NCBI RefSeq assembly: GCF_050496765.1 | Contig: NZ_JBNWEO010000017.1 | Span: 186,001-250,000 of the forward strand | Reading direction: 5' to 3' | Length of the DNA stretch: 64,000 bases | Source: JAEVLT01 sp050496765 | GTDB lineage: Bacteria > Bacillota > Bacilli > Bacillales > Cytobacillaceae | Shown here: one piece after another, positions 55,637-63,232 of the stretch | Layout: every line of letters starts with the position of its first letter | How positions within the stretch are numbered: the stretch's first letter is position 1 | Made by a program: the position numbers and the translations under genes | Notes under the pieces: generated by a model | What the model was told of the DNA's origin: nothing | What the model saw: the letters and a program-made list of their open reading frames with translations, nothing else | Database searches by the model: none

Positions 55637-55682
55637 CTTAAAAAAACAGTGAAATTTAAAACATAGTAGAAGGGTGGACAAC

Positions 55683-56108
55683 ATGATGGAAAACAAAAAG
55701 AAACTTTACTTCTTATGCACGGGGAATTCTTGCAGAAGCCAAATGGCAGAAGGATGGGCAAAAAAATATTTAGGTGATGAGTGGGAGATTCAAAGTGCGG
55801 GCATTGAAGCGCATGGCTTAAATCCAAATGCTGTAAAAGCCATGAAAGAGGCTGGAATCGACATTTCCTCCCATACTTCGGATATCATTGATCCTAATTA
55901 TTTAAACAATGCCGATTTGGTTGTCACACTATGCGGTGATGCAGCAGATAAGTGTCCAGTAACCCCACCGAAAGTAAAACGGGAGCACTGGGGATTTGAT
56001 GATCCTGCGAAAGCTCAAGGAACAGAGGAAGAAAAGTGGGCAGTCTTTCAACGTGTCCGTGATGAAATCGGAGACCGGATTCAGCGCTTTGCCGAAACAG
56101 GTCAGTAA
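55683..56108 (+). CDS. arsC: arsenate reductase, thioredoxin-coupled
   Basis: A 141-residue enzyme with a low-molecular-weight phosphatase fold that reduces arsenate to arsenite. The P-loop is C12-x5-R18 (CTGNSCR) and the two further catalytic cysteines lie in TLCGDAADKCP. AAGGGTGG fits ATG 55683. Its partner arsR is just upstream, but no arsenite efflux gene (arsB or acr3) is present on either side. Confidence 0.95.
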   Translation: MMENKKKLYFLCTGNSCRSQMAEGWAKKYLGDEWEIQSAGIEAHGLNPNAVKAMKEAGIDISSHTSDIIDPNYLNNADLVVTLCGDAADKCPVTPPKVKREHWGFDDPAKAQGTEEEKWAVFQRVRDEIGDRIQRFAETGQ

Positions 56109-56221
56109 ACAAGGAAAGTTTGGGGCTCGTGAAAATCAATCTTCTCTCAAATAAGGGGCACCATACTTTTTCATTTATTAACAAGAACAGCTAGCGGTAA
56201 AATGCGTATAGTTTAATCGAT

Positions 56222-56255
56222 CGGGAGCCGTACATGGGTACAGCTCTCATTTTTT
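56222..56255 (+). terminator. terminator after the ars genes
   Basis: GGGAGC-GTAC and GTAC-GCTCTC arms with one mismatch, loop ATGG, followed by TTTTTTT. Confidence 0.7.
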
Positions 56256-56279
56256 TATTTAATCAAACGTTTGATTAAA
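56256..56279. promoter_or_regulatory. 24-bp perfect palindrome, orphan operator-like
   Basis: A perfect palindrome whose core is AATCAAACGTTTGATT, a shape typical of TetR-family operators. No TetR gene is within the window near it; the closest downstream gene is mtlA, 160 bases away. Confidence 0.65.
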
Positions 56280-56335
56280 TGATGGTTAGAACAGATAAAC
56301 CAACGATTGAAGCATGTTTTTTCTGATTTTTAACA

Positions 56336-56357
56336 TTGTCAACAAGCAATGTGACAA
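56336..56357 (+). promoter_or_regulatory. candidate MtlR-binding site before mtlA
   Basis: TTGTCA-N10-TGACAA, an inverted repeat. TTGTCAACAA recurs at 57917 and 58013 in front of mtlR, so it is a shared element of the mannitol genes. Confidence 0.55.
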
Positions 56358-56387
56358 AATGCAATTTTATAAGAATTGAAACAGTTG

Positions 56388-56401
56388 TGAAAACGCTTTA
56401 C
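56388..56401 (+). promoter_or_regulatory. cre (CcpA) site before mtlA
   Basis: TGAAAACGCTTTAC, close to the cre consensus, 40 bases before the mtlA start; expected for catabolite control of mannitol uptake. Confidence 0.7.
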
Positions 56402-56440
56402 TATCAAAGTGTAGGAACAATCAAACGAGGGGGAAATCCA

Positions 56441-57868
56441 ATGAACGAAATAAATAAACAAAGTTCAGATATCAAAGTCAAAATACAGAGATTTGGCAGT
56501 TATTTAAGCGGTATGGTTATGCCGAATATCGGTGCATTTATTGCATGGGGGATTATCACCGCTCTATTTATTCCAACAGGGTGGTTCCCAAATGAAAGCC
56601 TTGCCAAATTGGTGGGACCAATGATTACTTACCTGCTGCCATTATTAATTGGTTTTACTGGCGGCAGAATGGTTCACGATATCCGTGGAGGTGTAGTTGG
56701 GGCAGTCGCAACAATGGGGGTTATCGTTGGAACGGATATCCCGATGTTCTTAGGGGCAATGATTATGGGACCGCTTGGCGGTTATGTGATTAAGAAGTTT
56801 GACCAAGCCATTCACGGAAAAGTAAAATCCGGTTTTGAAATGCTCGTTAATAACTTCTCTGCTGGTATTTTAGGTGGTCTCTTAACGTTGTTGGCATTTA
56901 AAGGTATAGGTCCAGTTGTTGAAGTGTTAAGTAAGGGTTTAGCATCAGGTGTACAATTTATTGTAAACAATAACATGCTGCCTTTGGCAAACATCTTTAT
57001 TGAACCAGCAAAGGTTCTCTTCCTAAATAATGCTATTAACCATGGCGTGTTAACTCCACTAGGTGTTGAACAGGCTTCAAAAGTCGGTAAATCCATTCTT
57101 TTCATGCTTGAAGCAAACCCTGGCCCTGGGTTAGGAATCTTGCTTGCTTATTGGTTATTTGGTAAAGGAACAGCAAAACAAACAGCTCCAGGAGCAGCAA
57201 TCATTCATTTCTTTGGTGGTATTCATGAAATCTATTTTCCTTATATATTGATGAAACCGATCTTAATTCTTGCTACGATGGCCGGTGGGGTAAGCGGTGT
57301 ATTCACATTTACCATTTTCAAGGCTGGTCTCGTTGCAGCTCCATCACCTGGAAGTATTTTCGCATTCCTTGCTATGACGCCAAAAGGCGGGTATGTAGCT
57401 ACACTTTCAGGGGTCGTTGTGGGGGCAGCCGTTTCATTCGCAGTGGCCTCATTACTGTTGAAAACAAGCAAATCCAAGGAGGAAGACTTATCGTCTGCTG
57501 CTGCAAAAATGGAAGAAATGAAAGGAAAGAAAAGCAGTGTTTCTTCAATCTTAACAGCAGAATCCGAACCAAAAACAATTGAAGTTGAAAACGTAAACAA
57601 AATCGTATTTGCTTGTGATGCGGGAATGTGTTCAAGCGCTATGGGTGCCTCTATTCTAAGAAATAAGGTAAAAAAGGCTGGTCTGGATACGACTGTCATT
57701 AACACAGCGATTAATAATTTACCGGATGATGCAGATGTAGTAGTCACCCATAAAGATTTAACAGACCGTGCAAAAGCAAAACTGCCAAACGCTATTCACA
57801 TCTCGGTTGAAAACTTCTTAAATAGCCCAAAATATGATGAATTAGTGAATCGTTTAAAGGAAAAATAA
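56441..57868 (+). CDS. mtlA: PTS mannitol transporter subunit IICB
   Basis: A 475-residue permease. The membrane EIIC domain (about 1-340; GSYLSGMVMPNIGAFIAWGI, GGIHEIYFPY) transports mannitol, and the EIIB domain (about 385-475) carries the phosphorylated cysteine in FACDAGMCSSAMG. The EIIA domain is separate, encoded by mtlF. GAGGGGGAAA fixes ATG 56441; the frame is open upstream. Followed by a strong terminator. Confidence 0.95.
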   Translation: MNEINKQSSDIKVKIQRFGSYLSGMVMPNIGAFIAWGIITALFIPTGWFPNESLAKLVGPMITYLLPLLIGFTGGRMVHDIRGGVVGAVATMGVIVGTDIPMFLGAMIMGPLGGYVIKKFDQAIHGKVKSGFEMLVNNFSAGILGGLLTLLAFKGIGPVVEVLSKGLASGVQFIVNNNMLPLANIFIEPAKVLFLNNAINHGVLTPLGVEQASKVGKSILFMLEANPGPGLGILLAYWLFGKGTAKQTAPGAAIIHFFGGIHEIYFPYILMKPILILATMAGGVSGVFTFTIFKAGLVAAPSPGSIFAFLAMTPKGGYVATLSGVVVGAAVSFAVASLLLKTSKSKEEDLSSAAAKMEEMKGKKSSVSSILTAESEPKTIEVENVNKIVFACDAGMCSSAMGASILRNKVKKAGLDTTVINTAINNLPDDADVVVTHKDLTDRAKAKLPNAIHISVENFLNSPKYDELVNRLKEK

Positions 57869-57874
57869 AAATGC

Positions 57875-57910
57875 AAAAGAAAAAGTCCAGATTGCTGGAC
57901 TTTTTCTTTT
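57875..57910 (+). terminator. terminator after mtlA
   Basis: A perfect 16-bp stem AAAAGAAAAAGTCCAG / CTGGACTTTTTCTTTT with loop ATTG. Confidence 0.95.
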
Positions 57911-57916
57911 TAAATA

Positions 57917-57936
57917 TTGTCAACAAGTCAAGTGAC
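57917..57936 (+). promoter_or_regulatory. TTGTCAACAA element after mtlA
   Basis: TTGTCAACAAGTCAAGTGAC matches the element before mtlA over most of its length. Confidence 0.5.
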
Positions 57937-58012
57937 TATTTTAGTTTTGATTCTTGTTGTTTCAGGCATGAAATCGTTTTATCATTTTATTGTAGGATAG
58001 AAAAATTAAATT

Positions 58013-58030
58013 TTGTCAACAACTTGTGAT
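58013..58030 (+). promoter_or_regulatory. TTGTCAACAA element before mtlR
   Basis: TTGTCAACAACTTGTGAT, 42 bases before the mtlR start. TGAAATCGTTTTAT at 57969-57982 upstream may be a cre site. Confidence 0.45.
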
Positions 58031-58071
58031 TGGAGGACGAGGATCAGAAAACGTCAGACGGAGTGAAAACA

Positions 58072-60162
58072 ATGTATATTTCCGCAAGAGAAAGACAGAT
58101 TCTTGAAATCTTATTAAACGAAAAAGATGAATTAACGGTAAAAGAACTGGCAGACAAAATAGGTGTGAGTGGTCGAACAATCCATCGCGATTTAAAAAAT
58201 ATTGAGGATATAGTAGAGGAATATAAGCTTTCATTACAAAAAAAATCTGGAGTAGGCGTCCAAATTACAGGAGATAAAAAGAATATCCAAGAGTTGGAGT
58301 TATTCCTATTTAATCTTTATCATACAGAATATACCCCTGATGAGCGGCAAATGGTTATTTTGTGTGAATTATTGGAGTCGAGTGAGCCTGTAAAGTTGCT
58401 TGGACTAGCCAATGATTTGAATGTGACCATTGCAACTGTAAGCAATGATTTGACAAAATTAGAAGAATACATTCGGAAATTTGGGTTATCACTGATACGT
58501 AAAAGGGGTTATGGCGTAGAAATTAGCGGGACAGAAGATGCAAAAAGGCGTGCAATTCGGAGTGTCATTTCCGAATATGTGGATGAGTCGGAAATTCTAA
58601 ACCTTGCCAGAGAAAGTATCCAAAAACGATCCACTCATCAAATCCATTCTATCTCCGAAAAACTTTTAGGTTTAGTAGAAAAGAAAAAACTGTTCATGAT
58701 CGAGAAAGTCATTGAATCGATTAGTGGAGACTTGCCTTATACGTTGGCAGATAGCGCCTATATTGGTTTGGTTGTCCATCTGGCATTGGCCGTTGAGAGA
58801 ATCCAAAAAGGTGAAGGGATTAAAATCGACCATGCTTACCTCGAAAATCAGCAATCGACAAAAGAGTTTAAATTTGCAAAGAAAATTGTTGACAAATTAG
58901 AGCAAGTTTTTCAAATCGAAATTCCTATGGCGGAAGTGGGATATATAACGATGCATTTAAAAGGGGCAAAACTTCGCCATGATCATGAATATCTTTCCGA
59001 AGCTTCAAGCCTTCAGGTAGCCATTAAAACGAGGAATCTTATAAAGTATGTTGGGAATTACTTAAACATTGATTTATCAGCAAATCGTTCGTTATTTGAA
59101 GGGTTAGTCATGCATTTAAAGCCGGCTCTCTATCGGTTAAAGCAAAATATGGGCATTAGTAACCCGTTGTTATCTAAAGTCAAAAAGGATTATGGAGACT
59201 TATTTTCGATTGTAAAAGAAGCTGTTGAACAGGTGTTTCATGAATTGACTGTCCCCGACGAAGAAATTGGCTATCTTGTGATGCATTTCGGCGCCGCGGT
59301 GCTTGGCTATAAAGAAATGAGTGATTTAAAAACACTTGTCATTTGTTCGAGTGGCATTGGCACCTCAAAGATGCTTGCGACAAGATTGCAGAAAGAATTT
59401 CCTGAACTGAAGGATATTCAAAATGTATCGGTAATGGAATTTAAAAAAATGAATGCGCTTGATTATCAATTAATCATCTCAACCATTCCTATTCCCTATT
59501 TCCATTCGGAATATATTTTAACGAGTCCCTTTCTAAACCAGGAGGAAATTGAAAAAATTCGTTCTTTTATTAATGAAAAAAAGAAAATGAATGGACTTAG
59601 AAATAGTGGTGAAAGTGAAAAGCCTCCTAGGGAAAAACAGTCCTCCAAACTGATAGAGGAAATGGTTGCCATCCGTGATTATGCAGAGACAATTCAAACC
59701 ATTCTTCAAGGATTTGCTGTAAAAACCATTGTAGGGCATGAAGCTGTTGAACAAATTTTAAAGCGAGCTTGCCAAGAATTATCTCAACAACAAATAATTG
59801 CAGATGTTGATGAGGTCGTCAAGGCGCTAGTAGAAAGGGAGAGTCTTGGAGGGCTTGGAATTCCTGAGACTTCAATGGGTCTCTTTCATACCCGGGTTGA
59901 ATATGTACTAAAACCTTCCTTTACGATTTATGTACTGGAACACCCTGTTTGTGTAAATGGTATGGATCAATCCCAAATTGAAATGAAGCATTTGTTGTTA
60001 CTGCTGTCTCCAGTAAAAGCAGCAGAAAGAACCTTGGAAGTGCTAAGTTTTATCAGTTCAATATTAATTGAAAGTAAAGAAAGTTTAGCTGTTTTTCAAT
60101 CAGATGAACAAGACAAAGTGGCTTCATGTAACTGCTATACTAAAGTAGACAGTTTCCGCTAG
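58072..60162 (+). CDS. mtlR: mannitol operon activator MtlR, C-terminus replaced by IS21 sequence
   Basis: A 696-codon frame: two N-terminal helix-turn-helix domains (about 1-60 and 80-150), PRD1 and PRD2 (about 180-400) with conserved His in VVHLALAVER and LVMHFGAAV, an EIIB-Gat-like domain with Cys in VICSSGIGTSKM (about 420), and an EIIA-Mtl-like domain (about 540 on) with His in GLFHTRVEYV. These are the sites by which PTS phosphorylation controls MtlR. From codon 686 the frame runs into the inserted IS21 (CNCYTKVDSFR, stop); the native last 20 codons lie at 62729-62791. The lost tail is short, so some activity may remain. Confidence 0.92.
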   Translation: MYISARERQILEILLNEKDELTVKELADKIGVSGRTIHRDLKNIEDIVEEYKLSLQKKSGVGVQITGDKKNIQELELFLFNLYHTEYTPDERQMVILCELLESSEPVKLLGLANDLNVTIATVSNDLTKLEEYIRKFGLSLIRKRGYGVEISGTEDAKRRAIRSVISEYVDESEILNLARESIQKRSTHQIHSISEKLLGLVEKKKLFMIEKVIESISGDLPYTLADSAYIGLVVHLALAVERIQKGEGIKIDHAYLENQQSTKEFKFAKKIVDKLEQVFQIEIPMAEVGYITMHLKGAKLRHDHEYLSEASSLQVAIKTRNLIKYVGNYLNIDLSANRSLFEGLVMHLKPALYRLKQNMGISNPLLSKVKKDYGDLFSIVKEAVEQVFHELTVPDEEIGYLVMHFGAAVLGYKEMSDLKTLVICSSGIGTSKMLATRLQKEFPELKDIQNVSVMEFKKMNALDYQLIISTIPIPYFHSEYILTSPFLNQEEIEKIRSFINEKKKMNGLRNSGESEKPPREKQSSKLIEEMVAIRDYAETIQTILQGFAVKTIVGHEAVEQILKRACQELSQQQIIADVDEVVKALVERESLGGLGIPETSMGLFHTRVEYVLKPSFTIYVLEHPVCVNGMDQSQIEMKHLLLLLSPVKAAERTLEVLSFISSILIESKESLAVFQSDEQDKVASCNCYTKVDSFR

Positions 60163-60204
60163 ATAAAAATGGACACTTTTTAACCTAGGGGCTTAGGGGA
60201 TTTG

Positions 60205-60253
60205 GCATTGAAAAGGGTGCCGCCCCGGGGAGGGGCGGCACCCTTTTCAATGC
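60205..60253. terminator. 22-bp perfect hairpin near the left end of IS21
   Basis: GCATTGAAAAGGGTGCCGCC + CC pairs with its exact complement around GGGGA. AAAA and TTTT lie inside the two arms, so it can act as a terminator from both sides and may shield istA from mtl transcription. It is far more GC-rich than its surroundings. Confidence 0.75.
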
Positions 60254-60351
60254 TCGCGCTCACCTTCCCCATACTATTAAATGTTTTCCCATAAACCTGT
60301 ATAATATGATAGGTTATTAGACTATCAATTCAGGTGGAGGGAAGTTGAAAG

Positions 60352-61920
60352 GTGGAAAAGTGGAAAGTGTATATGGAAATTTATCAATTAAAGCAGCAAG
60401 GATTTAGGGTGAGAAGAATTGCTAGAAAATTAGGGATCTCTAGGACTACCGTGTATAAATACCTTGAGAAATCACCAGAGGAAATGAGTGCATGGATGGC
60501 ATCTACAAAAACGAGGTATAAAAAATTGGATCCTTATGAAATGCTCATTCACACATGGTTAAGCGAGCACCCTGATCTCTCTTCTTCCCAAATCCATGAT
60601 TGGTTACGAGAAGAGAATCCGACATTACAAATTGGCGAGAGTACAGTGCGTGGCTACGTTAAAGGATTACGTGAGAAATACAATATTCCTAAAGTCGAAG
60701 AAAAGCGGGTCTATGAAGCCATTCCAGATCCACCAATGGGAAGACAGGCGCAGGTCGACTTTGGCCAAACCGTACAAAAAACACCGGAAGGAAAGGAGAT
60801 TAAGTTATATTTCATTAGCTTTGTGTTGTCACATTCTCGTTTTAAGTACGTCGAATGGCTGGACAGGCCATTCACAACGAAAGATGTTATTCGAACGCAT
60901 GAGAGCGCCTTTCAGTTTTATGGAGGCATTCCACATGAACTTGTTTATGATCAGGATTCTCTCATGGTAGTCAGTGAGAATTCAGGTGATTTAATACTTA
61001 CGGGAGAATTTCAAGCTTACCGTGAAGAAAGAAAATTAGTCCTCCACGTCTGTCGGAAAGCGGACCCTGAAAGTAAAGGTCGGATTGAGAATGTAGTTGG
61101 ATTTATAAAGAAAAACTTCGCTAAAAATCGGGTATTCGGTGGGATCGATCAGTGGAATGAACAGTGTATCGCCTGGCTAGAAAGGACGGGGAATGGTAAA
61201 GTTCACAATACAACCAAAAAAAGACCAGTCGAAGTGTTTGCCATAGAAAAACAACACTTACGACTAGTCACTAAAGAAATTGTACTTTCAAACGTTGATT
61301 CAAGTATAACAAGAACCGTTCGTAAGGACAACACCATTCTCTACTTGTCAAATCGCTACTCTGTTCCTCTCGGAACCTATAAGAAAGATAAAGATGTTTA
61401 TATAGAAGTGACGGATGAGAGCCATCTCCTTGTTCGAGAGGAAAAGGAAGGGTCTGTGATTGCGGATCATATTATTTGTCAAGAAAAGGGCAGATTGATC
61501 CAAGACCGCCAACATAAACGAGACCGAACCAAAGGTATTCCTGCTTACATCGCGAGTGTTTCTAAGCAATTTGAAGAAGTTGAGCTCGCACATGAATTTC
61601 TAACTGAAGTCCATAGTAGATATCCGCGATATATTCGGGATCAGCTTCAGCTTATATCAAAAGCGATTAAAACGGCTCCAGAGTTTGCATGCGAGGCTTT
61701 AAAGGAGTGTATGGATAGAGGCTTGTATAGTGCGACTGAATTTAGTGATATTATCCTATATGTTAAACGACAGCGCCAAGAGGACAGTGCACAAGCCGAG
61801 CCAGAAAAAGCCCCGATAAAGCCTTTGGAAGCAGCTGATAAATCCGTCCTATTAACGAAACCAAAGATTCGAGATATGAATGACTATTTTGCGATTTTAC
61901 AAGGAGGTATACCCAATTGA
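60352..61920 (+). CDS. istA: IS21-family transposase IstA
   Basis: A 522-residue transposase: N-terminal helix-turn-helix (GFRVRRIARKLGISRTTVYK) and an rve integrase core with QVDFGQ (first Asp), LVYDQDS (second Asp) and ESKGRIE (Glu). Starts with GTG 60352, ten bases after GGAGGG. Its stop overlaps the istB start. Appears intact. Confidence 0.92.
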   Translation: MEKWKVYMEIYQLKQQGFRVRRIARKLGISRTTVYKYLEKSPEEMSAWMASTKTRYKKLDPYEMLIHTWLSEHPDLSSSQIHDWLREENPTLQIGESTVRGYVKGLREKYNIPKVEEKRVYEAIPDPPMGRQAQVDFGQTVQKTPEGKEIKLYFISFVLSHSRFKYVEWLDRPFTTKDVIRTHESAFQFYGGIPHELVYDQDSLMVVSENSGDLILTGEFQAYREERKLVLHVCRKADPESKGRIENVVGFIKKNFAKNRVFGGIDQWNEQCIAWLERTGNGKVHNTTKKRPVEVFAIEKQHLRLVTKEIVLSNVDSSITRTVRKDNTILYLSNRYSVPLGTYKKDKDVYIEVTDESHLLVREEKEGSVIADHIICQEKGRLIQDRQHKRDRTKGIPAYIASVSKQFEEVELAHEFLTEVHSRYPRYIRDQLQLISKAIKTAPEFACEALKECMDRGLYSATEFSDIILYVKRQRQEDSAQAEPEKAPIKPLEAADKSVLLTKPKIRDMNDYFAILQGGIPN

Positions 61921-62687
61921 GCTTGTCTCTAGAACAACTGCAACAACGTTTATGTTCATTAAGGTGGTCGGAAAGCGCCACCTATCTTCCTACGCTAATT
62001 TCCCAAGCCGAATCGGAGGATTGGACATACAGGATGTTTGTCGAGCACCTGACGGCTTATGAGCAAAAGCGTCGTGATGAGAAGCAAATTGAAAAGCGAT
62101 TAAAGTGGGCAGGGTTTCCTTTTTATAAAACAATTGATGCATTTAACGTCAATGAGCAACAATCCCTAAGCATGAAGCAAATTAATCAATTACAGGAATT
62201 CACTTGGATTGATCAACTGTACAACCTTATACTTCTAGGGCCGACAGGGGTGGGAAAAACCCTCCTCTCGACGGCACTAGGAATAGAGGCTATTCATCAA
62301 GGATATAAAGTATCCTTTATCTCAATGGGGGAATTAATACACACATTGAAAACGGAGGAATTTACAAGAAAGTCACAGACAAGGATGAAACGAATTAGAG
62401 ACTCCCATTTGGTCATTATTGATGACTTGATGTACATGGCGATGGACACTCGGGAAGCTAATCTGTTATTTCATTTGATTAATGACTTGTACGATCGAGC
62501 CTCCGTCATTATAACATCAAACAAAAGCCCTCAGGAATGGGGCGAATTATTAGGGGATCCTGGCATTACTACAGCTATTTTAGATAGACTCATCCATCGA
62601 GCAGAAGTGATCCATTTTAAAGAAGAAGAAAGTTATCGTATGAAACATCGTTCTTCAATTTTTGGGCGAAAAAGTGTCCAAAATTAA
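61917..62687 (+). CDS. istB: IS21-family ATP-binding protein IstB
   Basis: A 256-residue DnaC/DnaA-like AAA ATPase that selects the target DNA for IstA. Walker A is GPTGVGKT and Walker B LVIIDDLMYM; ASVIITSNKSPQEW is the sensor segment. TTG start overlapping the istA stop, with AAGGAGGT before it. Confidence 0.92.
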   Translation: MSLSLEQLQQRLCSLRWSESATYLPTLISQAESEDWTYRMFVEHLTAYEQKRRDEKQIEKRLKWAGFPFYKTIDAFNVNEQQSLSMKQINQLQEFTWIDQLYNLILLGPTGVGKTLLSTALGIEAIHQGYKVSFISMGELIHTLKTEEFTRKSQTRMKRIRDSHLVIIDDLMYMAMDTREANLLFHLINDLYDRASVIITSNKSPQEWGELLGDPGITTAILDRLIHRAEVIHFKEEESYRMKHRSSIFGRKSVQN

Positions 62688-62723
62688 TTAGCAAAAAGTG
62701 TTCATTTTCACTTGACGGTTACA

Positions 62724-62791
62724 CTTCATTTCTAACAGCAAGGCTGGATCAATTTTTTAATGAAAAAGTACAAAATGTAAGGAGTGTATAA
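62724..62791 (+). pseudogene. detached 3' end of mtlR
   Basis: After the second CTTCA the frame reads FLTARLDQFFNEKVQNVRSV and stops at TAA 62789-62791; this is the native C-terminus of MtlR. The mtlF ribosome binding site AAGGAGTG lies within these codons. Confidence 0.85.
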
Positions 62792-62793
62792 AG

Positions 62794-63231
62794 ATGTCTC
62801 AACCGATTTTAAAAAGAGAAAACATTCGCTTAAATATGGTGTTCAATACAAAGGAAGAAGCAATTAGACAGACGGGGAGCATACTTGTAGAACAAGGATA
62901 TGTTAATTCGGCGTATATTGAAAAAATGATGGAGAGGGAACAGCTGACCTCTACGTATATGGGAAATTATATCGCGATTCCGCATGGAACAGACGATTCC
63001 AAGGACTTCGTAAAGGAATCAGGGATCTCAGTTATACAAGTACCAAATGGGGTAGATTTTGGCGATGGCAATACGGTTAAAATTCTAATCGGAATTGCCG
63101 GAAAAAACAATGAGCATCTCGATATTTTATCCAACATTGCCATCGTATGTTCGGAAGAAGAAAATGTGGAAAAATTAATTCGAGCAACAACTCCCGAAGA
63201 AATGATTGCGCTATTTGAAGGAGTGAACTAA
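62794..63231 (+). CDS. mtlF: PTS mannitol transporter subunit IIA
   Basis: A 145-residue EIIA protein that passes phosphate from HPr to the EIIB domain of MtlA. The phosphorylated histidine lies in YIAIPHGTDDS. It begins two bases after the native mtlR stop and its own stop is one base before mtlD, so mtlR-mtlF-mtlD were one operon before the IS21 insertion. Confidence 0.95.
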   Translation: MSQPILKRENIRLNMVFNTKEEAIRQTGSILVEQGYVNSAYIEKMMEREQLTSTYMGNYIAIPHGTDDSKDFVKESGISVIQVPNGVDFGDGNTVKILIGIAGKNNEHLDILSNIAIVCSEEENVEKLIRATTPEEMIALFEGVN

Positions 63232-63232
63232 T

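Larger units (their letters stand above)
60127..62723 (+). mobile_element. IS21-family insertion sequence inside mtlR
   Basis: 2,597 bp with tips TGTAAC...GTTACA, flanked by a 5-bp direct repeat CTTCA (60122-60126 and 62724-62728). Both ends carry copies of TGRACACTTTTT, the multiple terminal repeats typical of IS21. It encodes istA and istB. Removing it with one CTTCA restores an open mtlR frame. Confidence 0.95.
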
